The notes: generated by a model from the letters alone, not told the origin. A stretch of DNA of 5,184 nucleotides from Chthoniobacter sp. (GCA_025352865.1 JANXSB010000040.1:1-5184); one strand, 5' to 3'; shown: positions 1 through 5,184, numbered from the stretch's first letter. A program made the numbers and translations.

Positions 1-1273
1 CCAGGCCCACGACATCAAGCCCATCGACCTCGTGGTGGTGAATCTTTACCCGTTTGAAAAGACCATCGCCAAACCCGAGACGACGCTCGAAGAAGCCATC
101 GAGCAGATCGACATCGGCGGCCCTTCGATGCTCCGCAGCGCGGCGAAAAACTACCGCTCCGTGACGGTCGTCACCGATCCCGCCGACTACGACGACGTGC
201 TCGAAAACATCCGCGCCAATGACGGCGCGACCACGCTGAAACTGCGCGAGCGGCTCGGCATCAAGGTTTTCGTCACCACCTCGAAATACGACGGCGCGAT
301 CGCGAATTATCTCAACAAGGAGCAGGAAACGACGTGTGCATTGTCGCTCTGCCTGCCCGTCGTCGCGCGCCTCCGCTACGGCGAAAACCCGCACCAGACC
401 GCCGCGCTTTACGGCCACTTCGACGAGCATTTTGAAAAGCTCCACGGCAAGGAACTTTCCTACAACAACATCCTCGACATCACCGCCGCCTCCGAGCTGA
501 TCGAGGAATTCAGCGAGCCGACCGTCGCCATCCTCAAGCACACCAATCCGTGCGGCATCGGCAGCGACGCCGACCTGCGCGCCGCGTGGGACAAAGCGTT
601 CGCGACGGACAAGCAGGCACCCTTCGGCGGCATCATCATTTGCAACCGCCCGATCAACGAGGCACTCGCCAAAGCCATCAGCGAAATTTTCAGCGAGGTC
701 ATCATCGCGCCGGATTTTGATGCCGAGGCGCGCGCGCTTTTGCAGAAAAAGAAAAACCTCCGGCTGATGCGAAAACTCCCGCGCCCGCTGCCGAAATCCG
801 ACGAAGAGCAGATGCTCATCCGCTCCGTCACCGGCGGCGTGCTCGTGCAAAGCCGCGACGCTTCACCCGAGACCGATCTCGACGAAAAAAACGTCACCGC
901 CCGCAAGCCGACGAAAGCCGAGCTGGCCGCGATGCTCTTCGCCTGGCGCACGGTGAAACATGTGAAATCGAATGCCATTGTCTATGCCGCCGCCGACCGC
1001 ACCCTCGGCATCGGCGCGGGACAAATGTCGCGCATCGACGCCTCCCGCATCGCCATCTGGAAAGCCGCCGACGCCGGTCTCTCGCTCAAAGGCAGCGCCG
1101 TCGGCAGCGACGCTTTTTTCCCCTTCCCCGACGGCCTCATCGCCGCCGCCGAAGCCGGTGCCACCTGCGCCATCCAGCCCGGCGGCTCCGTCAAAGACCC
1201 CGAAGTCATCGCCGCCGCGGACGAGCGGAAAATGGCGATGATCTGCACGGGCGTCCGGCACTTTAAGCACTAG
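1..1273 (+). CDS. purH: Bifunctional AICAR formyltransferase / IMP cyclohydrolase PurH, 5'-truncated by window edge
   Basis: PurH catalyses the last two steps of IMP synthesis in the cytoplasm: formylation of AICAR with 10-formyl-tetrahydrofolate, then ring closure. The frame is open from base 2, so the ATG at base 32 is internal. It lies inside the conserved strand reading IDLVVVNLYPF, which sits near residue 100 in full-length homologues, so about 100 N-terminal residues are missing and 423 are visible. The end of the cyclohydrolase domain shows IDIGGPSMLRSAAKN. The transformylase domain shows RYGENPHQ (374-397), the catalytic Lys-His pair in KHTNPCG (Lys 536-538, His 539-541), APFGGIIICN, SNAIVYA, GIGAGQMSR, and the C-terminal block GSDAFFPFPDG, QPGGSVKD and GVRHFKH. 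All key motifs in the visible part are intact and the C-terminus is the normal one. It is followed after 9 bases by pdxJ. The assignment is secure. Confidence 0.97.
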   Translation, partial: QAHDIKPIDLVVVNLYPFEKTIAKPETTLEEAIEQIDIGGPSMLRSAAKNYRSVTVVTDPADYDDVLENIRANDGATTLKLRERLGIKVFVTTSKYDGAIANYLNKEQETTCALSLCLPVVARLRYGENPHQTAALYGHFDEHFEKLHGKELSYNNILDITAASELIEEFSEPTVAILKHTNPCGIGSDADLRAAWDKAFATDKQAPFGGIIICNRPINEALAKAISEIFSEVIIAPDFDAEARALLQKKKNLRLMRKLPRPLPKSDEEQMLIRSVTGGVLVQSRDASPETDLDEKNVTARKPTKAELAAMLFAWRTVKHVKSNAIVYAAADRTLGIGAGQMSRIDASRIAIWKAADAGLSLKGSAVGSDAFFPFPDGLIAAAEAGATCAIQPGGSVKDPEVIAAADERKMAMICTGVRHFKH

Positions 1274-1282
1274 CTCCGGCGC

Positions 1283-2020
1283 ATGCTGCTCGGCGTCAAT
1301 ATCGACCACATCGCCACGCTCCGGCAGGCGCGCTACGCCGCCGATCCGCTGTCGCCAATCTGCGAGCCCGACCTCATCGCCGCCGCCTCCGCCTGCGAGC
1401 GCGCGGGCGCGAGCGGCATCACCATTCATCTGCGCGCCGACCGGCGGCACATTCAGGATCGCGATGTCGTGCGCCTGCGCGAAAGCATCAACACGAAGCT
1501 CAATCTCGAAATGGGCAACACACCCGAGATTCTCGACATCGCGCTTCAGGTCTTGCCCGAAGACGTCTGCCTCGTCCCCGAGAACCGCAAGGAAATCACC
1601 ACCGAAGGCGGCCTCGACGCCGCCGGGCAAATGCGTGCGCTCGCACCGACCGTCGCCCGCCTGCAAAAAGCCGGAATCCGCGTCTCACTTTTCATCGAGC
1701 CCGACCCGCAGCAGATCGACGCCGCGCACCAGCTCGGCGTCGAGATGATCGAACTCCACACCGGTGCATTCGCCAACGCCACCGGCCCCGCCCGCCGCGA
1801 GGAAACCCAGCGCCTCATCCTCGCCGCCACCCACGCCCACGGCCTCGGCCTCCAGGTCAATGCCGGCCACGGCATCAACTACGTGAACATTTGCGAGATC
1901 GTGAAAATCCCACACCTCGTCGAACTGAACATCGGCCACTCCATCGTCTCCCGAGCCCTCACCACCGGCCTCGAAAGCGCCGTCGCCGAAATGCTCGCGC
2001 TCATGCGCCGCACCCCATGA
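1283..2020 (+). CDS. pdxJ: Pyridoxine 5'-phosphate synthase PdxJ
   Basis: PdxJ condenses 1-deoxyxylulose 5-phosphate with 3-amino-1-hydroxyacetone 1-phosphate to pyridoxine 5'-phosphate, the ring-forming step of the DXP-dependent vitamin B6 route. The protein has 245 residues, against 243 in E. coli, and is a single TIM barrel. Visible motifs are GVNIDHIATLRQAR at the start, ITIHLRADRRHIQDRD, NLEMG, LVPENRKEITTEGGLD, SLFIEPD, IELHTG, VNAGHGINY and LNIGHSIVSRA. By alignment from memory the E. coli catalytic residues His45, Glu72 and His193 correspond to His49, Glu76 and His196 here. The ATG puts the first barrel strand at the usual distance, and no Shine-Dalgarno motif precedes it. The gene starts 9 bases after purH and overlaps acpS by 4 bases, so it is probably read from the same transcript. 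A loop of about 4 extra residues near 19-29 is the only length difference noticed. Confidence 0.97.
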   Translation: MLLGVNIDHIATLRQARYAADPLSPICEPDLIAAASACERAGASGITIHLRADRRHIQDRDVVRLRESINTKLNLEMGNTPEILDIALQVLPEDVCLVPENRKEITTEGGLDAAGQMRALAPTVARLQKAGIRVSLFIEPDPQQIDAAHQLGVEMIELHTGAFANATGPARREETQRLILAATHAHGLGLQVNAGHGINYVNICEIVKIPHLVELNIGHSIVSRALTTGLESAVAEMLALMRRTP

Positions 2021-2400
2021 GCGTCCTCGGCCTCGGCGTGGACATCGTGGAAACCGCGCGCCTTGCCGCCGCCATTGAGCGGCACGGCGAGCCCTTTCTC
2101 GACCGCGTTTTTTTGCCAAGCGAACGCACCTACTGCGCGACAGCCGGCGTCCCCGAGCGCTGCTACGCGGCCCGCTTCGCCGCCAAGGAAGCCGTCGCCA
2201 AAGCCTTCGGCACCGGCATCGGCGCGCAGCTCGGATGGCACGACATCGAGGTCTGCCGCGCGGAGAACGGCGCACCGTCCATTCGCCTCCACGGCACCGG
2301 AGCCGAGACCGCCGCACGCCTCGGCATCCGCGAAGTGCGCCTCAGTCTCAGCCACTCCGAGCACTACGCCGTCGCCAGCGCCATCGCCCTCGGGGAGTGA
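2017..2400 (+). CDS. acpS: Holo-[acyl-carrier-protein] synthase AcpS
   Basis: AcpS transfers the 4'-phosphopantetheine arm of coenzyme A to the conserved serine of acyl carrier protein, making ACP active for fatty acid synthesis. From the ATG at 2017 the product has 127 residues, almost the same as E. coli AcpS (126). The two magnesium-binding signatures are present: LGVDIVET near the N-terminus with Asp9, and RFAAKEAVAKAFGTG with Glu58. The C-terminal SLSHSEHYAVASAIA block is also typical. The frame stays open 42 codons further upstream inside pdxJ, but the start at 2017 places the GVDIVE strand at the correct N-terminal position. It forms an ATGA overlap with the pdxJ stop, a classic arrangement for translational coupling. 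No Shine-Dalgarno motif is seen. The stop is followed 2 bases later by a strong hairpin. Confidence 0.95.
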   Translation: MSVLGLGVDIVETARLAAAIERHGEPFLDRVFLPSERTYCATAGVPERCYAARFAAKEAVAKAFGTGIGAQLGWHDIEVCRAENGAPSIRLHGTGAETAARLGIREVRLSLSHSEHYAVASAIALGE

Positions 2401-2402
2401 AA

Positions 2403-2457
2403 GCAGCTTGGGCTTCAGCCCAAAATCGCGGCTGTTTGGGCTGGAAACCCAAGCTGC
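2403..2457. repeat. Nested inverted repeat (possible REP-like palindromic unit)
   Basis: The left arm contains TTGGGCT-TC-AGCCCAA (2408-2423), a 7-base inverted repeat. The right arm repeats the TTGGG and CCCAA words (2436-2440 and 2448-2452), and the two arms are together complementary. The same DNA could therefore fold as one long hairpin or as two small ones. This four-block layout resembles REP or BIME units between genes in other bacteria. Only one copy lies in this window, so the mobile-repeat reading is inference. Confidence 0.4.
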
Positions 2458-2463
2458 ATTTTT
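2403..2463 (+). terminator. Long hairpin plus T run, probable terminator of purH-pdxJ-acpS
   Basis: GCAGCTTGGG (2403-2412) pairs perfectly with CCCAAGCTGC (2448-2457). Inside it CAGCCCAAA (2416-2424) pairs with TTTGGGCTG (2435-2443), leaving a 10-base apical loop and a small internal loop. Five T residues follow at 2459-2463. It begins 2 bases after the acpS stop, the expected place for a rho-independent terminator. The structure is longer than most terminators, and each arm is itself a near palindrome, so it may also be a copy of a dispersed palindromic repeat. Confidence 0.7.
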
Positions 2464-2519
2464 CCACTGGCGTCCCGCGCGCGGCTGCATATTCTGCCGC
2501 TCCGTTTTTCCCGGAAAAC

Positions 2520-2594
2520 GCGCGCTTAGCTCAGCGGTAGAGCACATCCTTCACACGGATGGGGTCGCAGGTTCGAACCCTGCAGCGCGCACCA
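2520..2594 (+). tRNA. tRNA-Val, anticodon CAC, CCA encoded
   Basis: The full cloverleaf can be drawn by eye. The acceptor stem GCGCGCT (2520-2526) pairs with AGCGCGC (2584-2590) over 7 bp. The D arm is GCTC/GAGC (2529-2532 and 2540-2543) with loop AGCGGTA. The anticodon stem CATCC/GGATG (2545-2549 and 2557-2561) carries loop TTCACAC, with anticodon CAC at 2552-2554, reading GUG valine codons. The variable loop is GGGTC, and the T arm GCAGG/CCTGC (2567-2571 and 2579-2583) has loop TTCGAAC. Discriminator A2591 is followed by encoded CCA (2592-2594). No mismatch occurs in any stem. TATTCT at 2490-2495 could be a -10 box for it, but no good -35 element is visible. No plus-strand terminator was found just downstream. 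Confidence 0.97.
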
Positions 2595-2916
2595 TCCGCG
2601 GCCGTTAAAGGTGGATGCTCTGCGACTCCCGGCAGCGTTTCGGCGTGTTGAATTCGCTCATGTAGAAACGGAAAAGCGGCGATTCCGGCGGTGCCGTCCG
2701 TCGCCTGCCAAAAATCAGTCGGAGCAAAGTTTTCATGGCAGCAATCAAAAGCAGCCCGCGAGCCGTGATCCGGGGAACCTGCGAAAAAAAAGCCCGACCA
2801 TTGCTGATCGGGCTGGTGCGAAGCTGCGGGATGAAACGGTAAGGTCAAATTGGGACTTGGTGTCTCCCAGGCTCGCGACTTCTATTTTAGCAACGGTCGT
2901 GCCATCGGCCCTGTTT
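2595..2916. other. Intergenic region of about 320 bases, no convincing gene
   Basis: This stretch lies between tRNA-Val and the secreted BSP-domain gene. A plus-strand frame is open through it from 2611 into the next gene, but its translation looks random, has no domain and would bury a good signal peptide, so it is not called. A 43-codon minus-strand frame (2605-2736, beginning MKTLLRLIFGRRR) exists but lacks a ribosome site and promoter. The clearest element is the minus-strand terminator at 2784-2814. An AT-rich island at 2883-2889 (TATTTTA) could be a -10 box for the downstream gene; the nearest TTG-type -35 candidate (TTGGTG, 2857-2862) is spaced about 20 bases away, which is too long to be convincing. 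Confidence 0.6.
2784..2814 (-). terminator. Strong intrinsic terminator directed to the minus strand, no known gene upstream
   Basis: Read on the minus strand, AGCCCGA (2814-2808) pairs with TCGGGCT (2797-2791). The helix extends past one mismatch by 2 more pairs to a GCAA tetraloop (2804-2801), and is followed by a run of eight T (A residues 2784-2791 on the plus strand; the first T is also the last stem base). This is a textbook rho-independent terminator. On the plus strand no T run follows the helix, so it works in one direction only. No recognised minus-strand gene lies upstream of it for more than 2 kb, so the transcript it ends is unknown. Confidence 0.75.
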
Positions 2917-4257
2917 ATGAAAATCATTCCATATTCCCTCCTCGCAGTTTTCCTCGGCTTCGCGGTGATCGCGCGCGCGGAGGTGAAGATCACCATCGAC
3001 CACCTCGACAAGGAGCACGCGACCGCCGGTTTCAAATTCCCGCATGTCCCCGCGCCGCGCCGCGGCGATGCGGCGGCGAAGGCGGTCTTCACGCTCCTCG
3101 ACGGCCAGCGCGACGGCGGCGGCGGCGACCTCGACAAACTCCACGACGGAACCCTCCCAAACATCGACGACGAGCCGGCGGCGAATTTCTTTTTCCAGGC
3201 GGGAACGGAGGGCGGGCGCATCCTCGTGGACCTCGGCAGTGTCATCGATATCCGCGAGGTGAATACCTACTCGTGGCACAGCGGCGTGCGCGCCCCGCAG
3301 GTCTGGCGGCTCTACGCGAGCGATGGGAAGGCACCCGGCTTTTCCGCACAGCCGAAGCGCCCCGCCGATCCCGCCACGCTCGGCTGGCGGCTCGTGGCGA
3401 GCGTGGATACCCGGCCCAAGGAAGGCCCGCTCGGCGGACAGTATGGCGTGAGCATTTCTGATCCGGGGGCCGCGCGCTATCTGCTCTTCGACGTGGCGCG
3501 CACTATCGACGTGGGCTCTTTTGGCCAGACCTTTTTCAGCGAGATCGACGTGCTGGACCGCGCCGCTCCCGAGGTGGTGGAAACGCCGCCCGTGCAGCTC
3601 ACCGAATCCGTGGACATCGACGGCGGCGCATCCCGTTTCACCGTCGATACCACCGAGACGCCCGACCTCACGGACTGGTCGCACCGCGAGCTGATTCCCG
3701 CTTTGCAAAAGTGGTATCCGCTCATCGTCAAAATGCTCCCGAGCAATGGCTTCACCGCGCCGAAAACTTTCAGCATCACCTTCACGGATCGCTGCAAAGG
3801 TGTGGCCGCCACGATGGGCAATCGCATCGAGGGTTCGCCCGGCTGGTATCGCGAGCAGCTCAAGGGCGAAGCCATCGGCTCGCTCGTGCATGAGCTGGTG
3901 CATGTCGCGCAGCAGTACGGCCACGCGCGCCAGCCCGGTGCCACGCACCCGCCGGGGTGGCTGGTCGAGGGCATCCCGGATTACATCCGCTGGTATCTCT
4001 ACGAGCCGCAGTCGAAGGGGTGCGAGATCAGCCCGAAGCGCGCGGCCACGGCGCGCTACGATGCGAGCTACCGCGTCTCCGCGAATTTCCTCAACTTCGT
4101 CATCGGCAAATACGACAAGGAACTCATCCGCGAACTCAACGCCGCGATGCGCGAGGGCCGCTACGACGCCGAGCTGTGGAAAAAACGCACGGGGCACACC
4201 GTCGAGGAACTCGCGGACGAGTGGAAGAAAGCACTCGAAGCCGGGCCGCCGCCGTAG
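2917..4257 (+). CDS. Secreted basic secretory protein (BSP) family putative metallopeptidase with N-terminal discoidin-like domain
   Basis: The product has 446 residues from the ATG at 2917. This start gives a clean signal peptide (Lys2, hydrophobic core 7-18, likely cleavage after ARA at residue 21), so export from the cytoplasm is expected. Residues about 25-220 look like a galactose-binding or F5/8 type C (discoidin) beta-sandwich: LHDGTLPN, GGRILVDLGSVIDIREVNTYSW, WRLYASDG and RYLLFDV are typical. Residues about 238-440 match the BSP family (Pfam PF04450), with TETPDLTDW, ITFTDRCKGVAATMGNRI, the zinc motif HELVH (His325, Glu326, His329) and GWLVEGIPDYIRWY with Glu351. In this family HExxH suggests a gluzincin-like metal site; proteolysis is inferred, not shown. 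The discoidin part may bind polysaccharide or a cell surface. It precedes a chagasin-like lipoprotein gene by 95 bases on the same strand. No Shine-Dalgarno motif is seen. Family call is firm, substrate unknown. Confidence 0.88.
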   Translation: MKIIPYSLLAVFLGFAVIARAEVKITIDHLDKEHATAGFKFPHVPAPRRGDAAAKAVFTLLDGQRDGGGGDLDKLHDGTLPNIDDEPAANFFFQAGTEGGRILVDLGSVIDIREVNTYSWHSGVRAPQVWRLYASDGKAPGFSAQPKRPADPATLGWRLVASVDTRPKEGPLGGQYGVSISDPGAARYLLFDVARTIDVGSFGQTFFSEIDVLDRAAPEVVETPPVQLTESVDIDGGASRFTVDTTETPDLTDWSHRELIPALQKWYPLIVKMLPSNGFTAPKTFSITFTDRCKGVAATMGNRIEGSPGWYREQLKGEAIGSLVHELVHVAQQYGHARQPGATHPPGWLVEGIPDYIRWYLYEPQSKGCEISPKRAATARYDASYRVSANFLNFVIGKYDKELIRELNAAMREGRYDAELWKKRTGHTVEELADEWKKALEAGPPP

Positions 4258-4258
4258 G

Positions 4259-4306
4259 CAGCGCCGACTTTTTTTGCAGCCCGCCGAGACGGCGCTGGAC
4301 ATTTTT
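4259..4306 (+). terminator. Possible weak terminator after the BSP-domain gene
   Basis: CAGCGCCG (4259-4266) pairs with CGGCGCTG (4290-4297) over 8 bp, and TTTTT follows at 4302-4306 after a 4-base gap. The hairpin loop is long (23 bases) and itself holds a T7 run at 4269-4275, so efficiency is uncertain. If it works only partly, the downstream lipoprotein could still be co-transcribed. Confidence 0.3.
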
Positions 4307-4358
4307 GGCGCGGCGTTTCAGAACCGGAGGCGGTCAGCAACCCAACCCACCCATGCTT

Positions 4359-5006
4359 ATGAAAACCGTTCTCCCTTTCACCCTCCTCGCCCTCGCCCTC
4401 GCCGCATGCAGTGCGCCGCAGGGGAAAAAATACTCCGCCACAAACCGCGAGCTGCCGCCGATCGCGCTGCCGGAGCCGGTGAAGCAGGCCGAGCTGTACG
4501 ATTCGCAGTCCGGAAACATCGTGGCGCTGAAGCCGGACGGAACGCTGACGATCTCGCTCTCGTCGAACCACAAAAGCGGCTTCGCCTGGCGGCTGGCGGA
4601 GATTCCTGATGCCACGGTACTGAAGTGGGTTTCGACCGAATATCTCGCACCGACGGCGACGAGTGCGGGGCAGGAGAAATGGATTTTCAAGGCGGTGGGT
4701 GAAGGGGACGTGGATGTGCGGCTGTGGTACACCAGCCCGCGGCCCGAGCAGTTTGGCAGCGCGCCGGTTTTCAAATGCACGGTGGCAGTGACCACCGGGC
4801 TCGCGCCCGTGGCGAAAGGGCCGGACGGGAAGAACATCGTCCCGGTGAAAAGGCCGCACGCGAAGCCGCATGCCCGTTCGCACGCGAAGCCCAAGGCGCA
4901 TCCCACGGTGCCGGATCAGGAGACCTCGCCGTTTCTCCAGCCGATCTTCCGCTCAAGCGGGGTGCTGCTTCGCGATAAGCGCGATGGCACCCAGGAGCAG
5001 GGCTGA
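4359..5006 (+). CDS. Lipoprotein with chagasin-like (I42) protease inhibitor domain
   Basis: The product has 215 residues from the ATG at 4359 (217 from the ATG at 4353; both keep the signal). The N-terminus MKTVLPFTLLALALAAC is a lipoprotein signal with lipobox LAAC and Cys17 as the acylation site, so membrane anchoring is expected. Residues about 45-145 resemble the chagasin/I42 inhibitor family (Pfam PF09394), which blocks papain-type cysteine peptidases: SSNHKSGFAWRL stands where the family has NPTTGYxW, then GQEKWIFKAVGEGDVDVRLWY and a final strand FKCTVAVT. The third family loop, usually RPW, reads SPRPEQ here, so inhibitory strength is uncertain. Residues 167-182 form a His/Ala/Lys/Pro-rich repeat. 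The last 18 codons overlap the convergent minus-strand gene. A GGAGG at 4326-4330 lies too far upstream (22 bases) to serve as a normal ribosome site. Function inferred from family only. Confidence 0.75.
   Translation: MKTVLPFTLLALALAACSAPQGKKYSATNRELPPIALPEPVKQAELYDSQSGNIVALKPDGTLTISLSSNHKSGFAWRLAEIPDATVLKWVSTEYLAPTATSAGQEKWIFKAVGEGDVDVRLWYTSPRPEQFGSAPVFKCTVAVTTGLAPVAKGPDGKNIVPVKRPHAKPHARSHAKPKAHPTVPDQETSPFLQPIFRSSGVLLRDKRDGTQEQG
4857..4904 (+). repeat. Imperfect 24-base tandem repeat coding a His/Ala/Lys/Pro tail
   Basis: The 12-base word GCACGCGAAGCC occurs at 4856-4867 and again at 4880-4891, a spacing of exactly 24 bases or 8 codons. The encoded units are HAKPHARS and HAKPKAHP, giving a basic, flexible stretch in the lipoprotein after its inhibitor domain. 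Four histidines plus lysine and arginine could bind metal or anionic wall polymers, but this is inference. Confidence 0.6.
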
Positions 5007-5184
5007 GCCGGCGAGCCGGCGGAGCATGACGGCGCGGCCGTGCATGCGTTCGACGTTGCCGAACCAGTGCCCGACCGTCCAGACGAGCACCACGCTCCAG
5101 ATGCCGCGCGAGTTGTAAAGCACGTTGGTCGTGGTCGCGCCGAGATTCACGATGCACCAGGCGACGCCCATCGCCTGCACCGCG
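4953..5184 (-). CDS. C-terminal part of an integral membrane protein, probably EamA/DMT-family transporter (5' end outside window)
   Basis: About 76 codons are visible, entering from the right edge of the window and ending at TGA (4955-4953). A GTG at 5180-5178 is not taken as the start because the frame stays open to the edge and the visible part looks like the end of a multi-helix protein. Three hydrophobic stretches are seen: around AWCIVNLGATTTNVLY, then GIWSVVLVWTVGHWFG, then LAGSALLLGAIALIA just before the C-terminus. The YNSRGIWSVVLVW segment followed by a short basic loop (HGRAVMLRRL) and a last helix is reminiscent of the end of drug/metabolite transporter (EamA) proteins, but a family call from the C-terminus alone is tentative. 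It converges on the lipoprotein gene and overlaps its last 54 bases, with no terminator between them. Confidence 0.55.
   Translation of the reverse strand, partial: AVQAMGVAWCIVNLGATTTNVLYNSRGIWSVVLVWTVGHWFGNVERMHGRAVMLRRLAGSALLLGAIALIAKQHPA

Noticed and set aside
863..1666. Long minus-strand open frame (267 codons) across purH and pdxJ
   Set aside because: It is antisense to two secure genes, has a Gly/Ala/Asp/Arg-rich composition and no recognisable motif. Such frames are common opposite GC-rich genes.
1891..2016. 42-codon upstream extension of acpS inside pdxJ
   Set aside because: AcpS proteins begin just before the GxDIVE strand, and the start at 2017 gives the family length and an ATGA overlap.
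2506..2518. Small palindrome TTTTCCCGGAAAA just before the tRNA
   Set aside because: The arms are too short and the centre too tight for a stable hairpin. It could be an operator, but nothing else supports this.
2520..2594. tRNA-Val as an integration site for a mobile element
   Set aside because: No repeat of the tRNA 3' end, no integrase and no change in gene style was seen downstream within the window.
2611..2916. 102-codon upstream extension of the BSP-domain gene
   Set aside because: The translation has no domain character, runs through the minus-strand terminator and would place a strong signal peptide in mid-protein. The ATG at 2917 is much better.
2745..3245. Minus-strand frame of 166 codons running over the terminator at 2784-2814
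   Set aside because: The terminator would lie inside its coding part and most of it is antisense to the BSP gene. The composition is Ser/Arg-rich without motifs.
2887..4302. Minus-strand open frame of 471 codons opposite the BSP-domain gene
   Set aside because: The plus-strand frame has a signal peptide and two coherent domains with family motifs. The antisense translation is Arg/Ala/Val-rich and shows no domain. It was considered as the source of the minus-strand terminator at 2784-2814, but another reading of the transcript is more likely.

Overview
The window reads as a GC-rich bacterial chromosome segment with housekeeping genes on the left and secreted or envelope genes on the right. 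No phage, transposase, CRISPR or plasmid signature was seen. A Verrucomicrobiota-like source (for example an Opitutaceae-type genome) is my best guess. It rests on overall gene style, the lack of Shine-Dalgarno motifs at every visible start, and the mix of a basic-secretory-protein metallopeptidase with a chagasin-like lipoprotein. No marker gene proves it.

Left half (1-2463): a tight plus-strand block. It holds the 3' four-fifths of purH (purine synthesis), then pdxJ after a 9-base gap (pyridoxal phosphate synthesis). acpS follows, overlapping pdxJ by ATGA (activation of acyl carrier protein). The block ends in a long GC-rich hairpin with a T run, 2 bases after the acpS stop. The spacing implies co-transcription. 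The pdxJ-acpS pairing is also well known from proteobacteria, while purH at the front links purine, B6 and lipid cofactor supply in one transcript.

Middle (2464-2916): a complete tRNA-Val(CAC) gene with encoded CCA, then about 320 bases without a convincing gene. This stretch carries a strong intrinsic terminator pointing to the minus strand that matches no recognised gene, so an unannotated minus-strand transcript is possible.

Right half (2917-5184): a secreted protein with an N-terminal discoidin-like carbohydrate-binding region and a C-terminal basic secretory protein (BSP) domain with an HELVH zinc site. Next, on the same strand, is a lipoprotein with a chagasin (I42) cysteine-peptidase-inhibitor fold and a His/Lys/Pro-rich tail. 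Finally, the 3' end of a minus-strand membrane protein, probably an EamA/DMT-type transporter, runs off the window edge. Its end overlaps the lipoprotein gene tail to tail by 54 bases.

Nothing here is clearly a new defence or mobile system. The points most worth following are the orphan antisense terminator, the nested-palindrome hairpin, the peptidase/inhibitor neighbourhood and the codon-registered convergent overlap.
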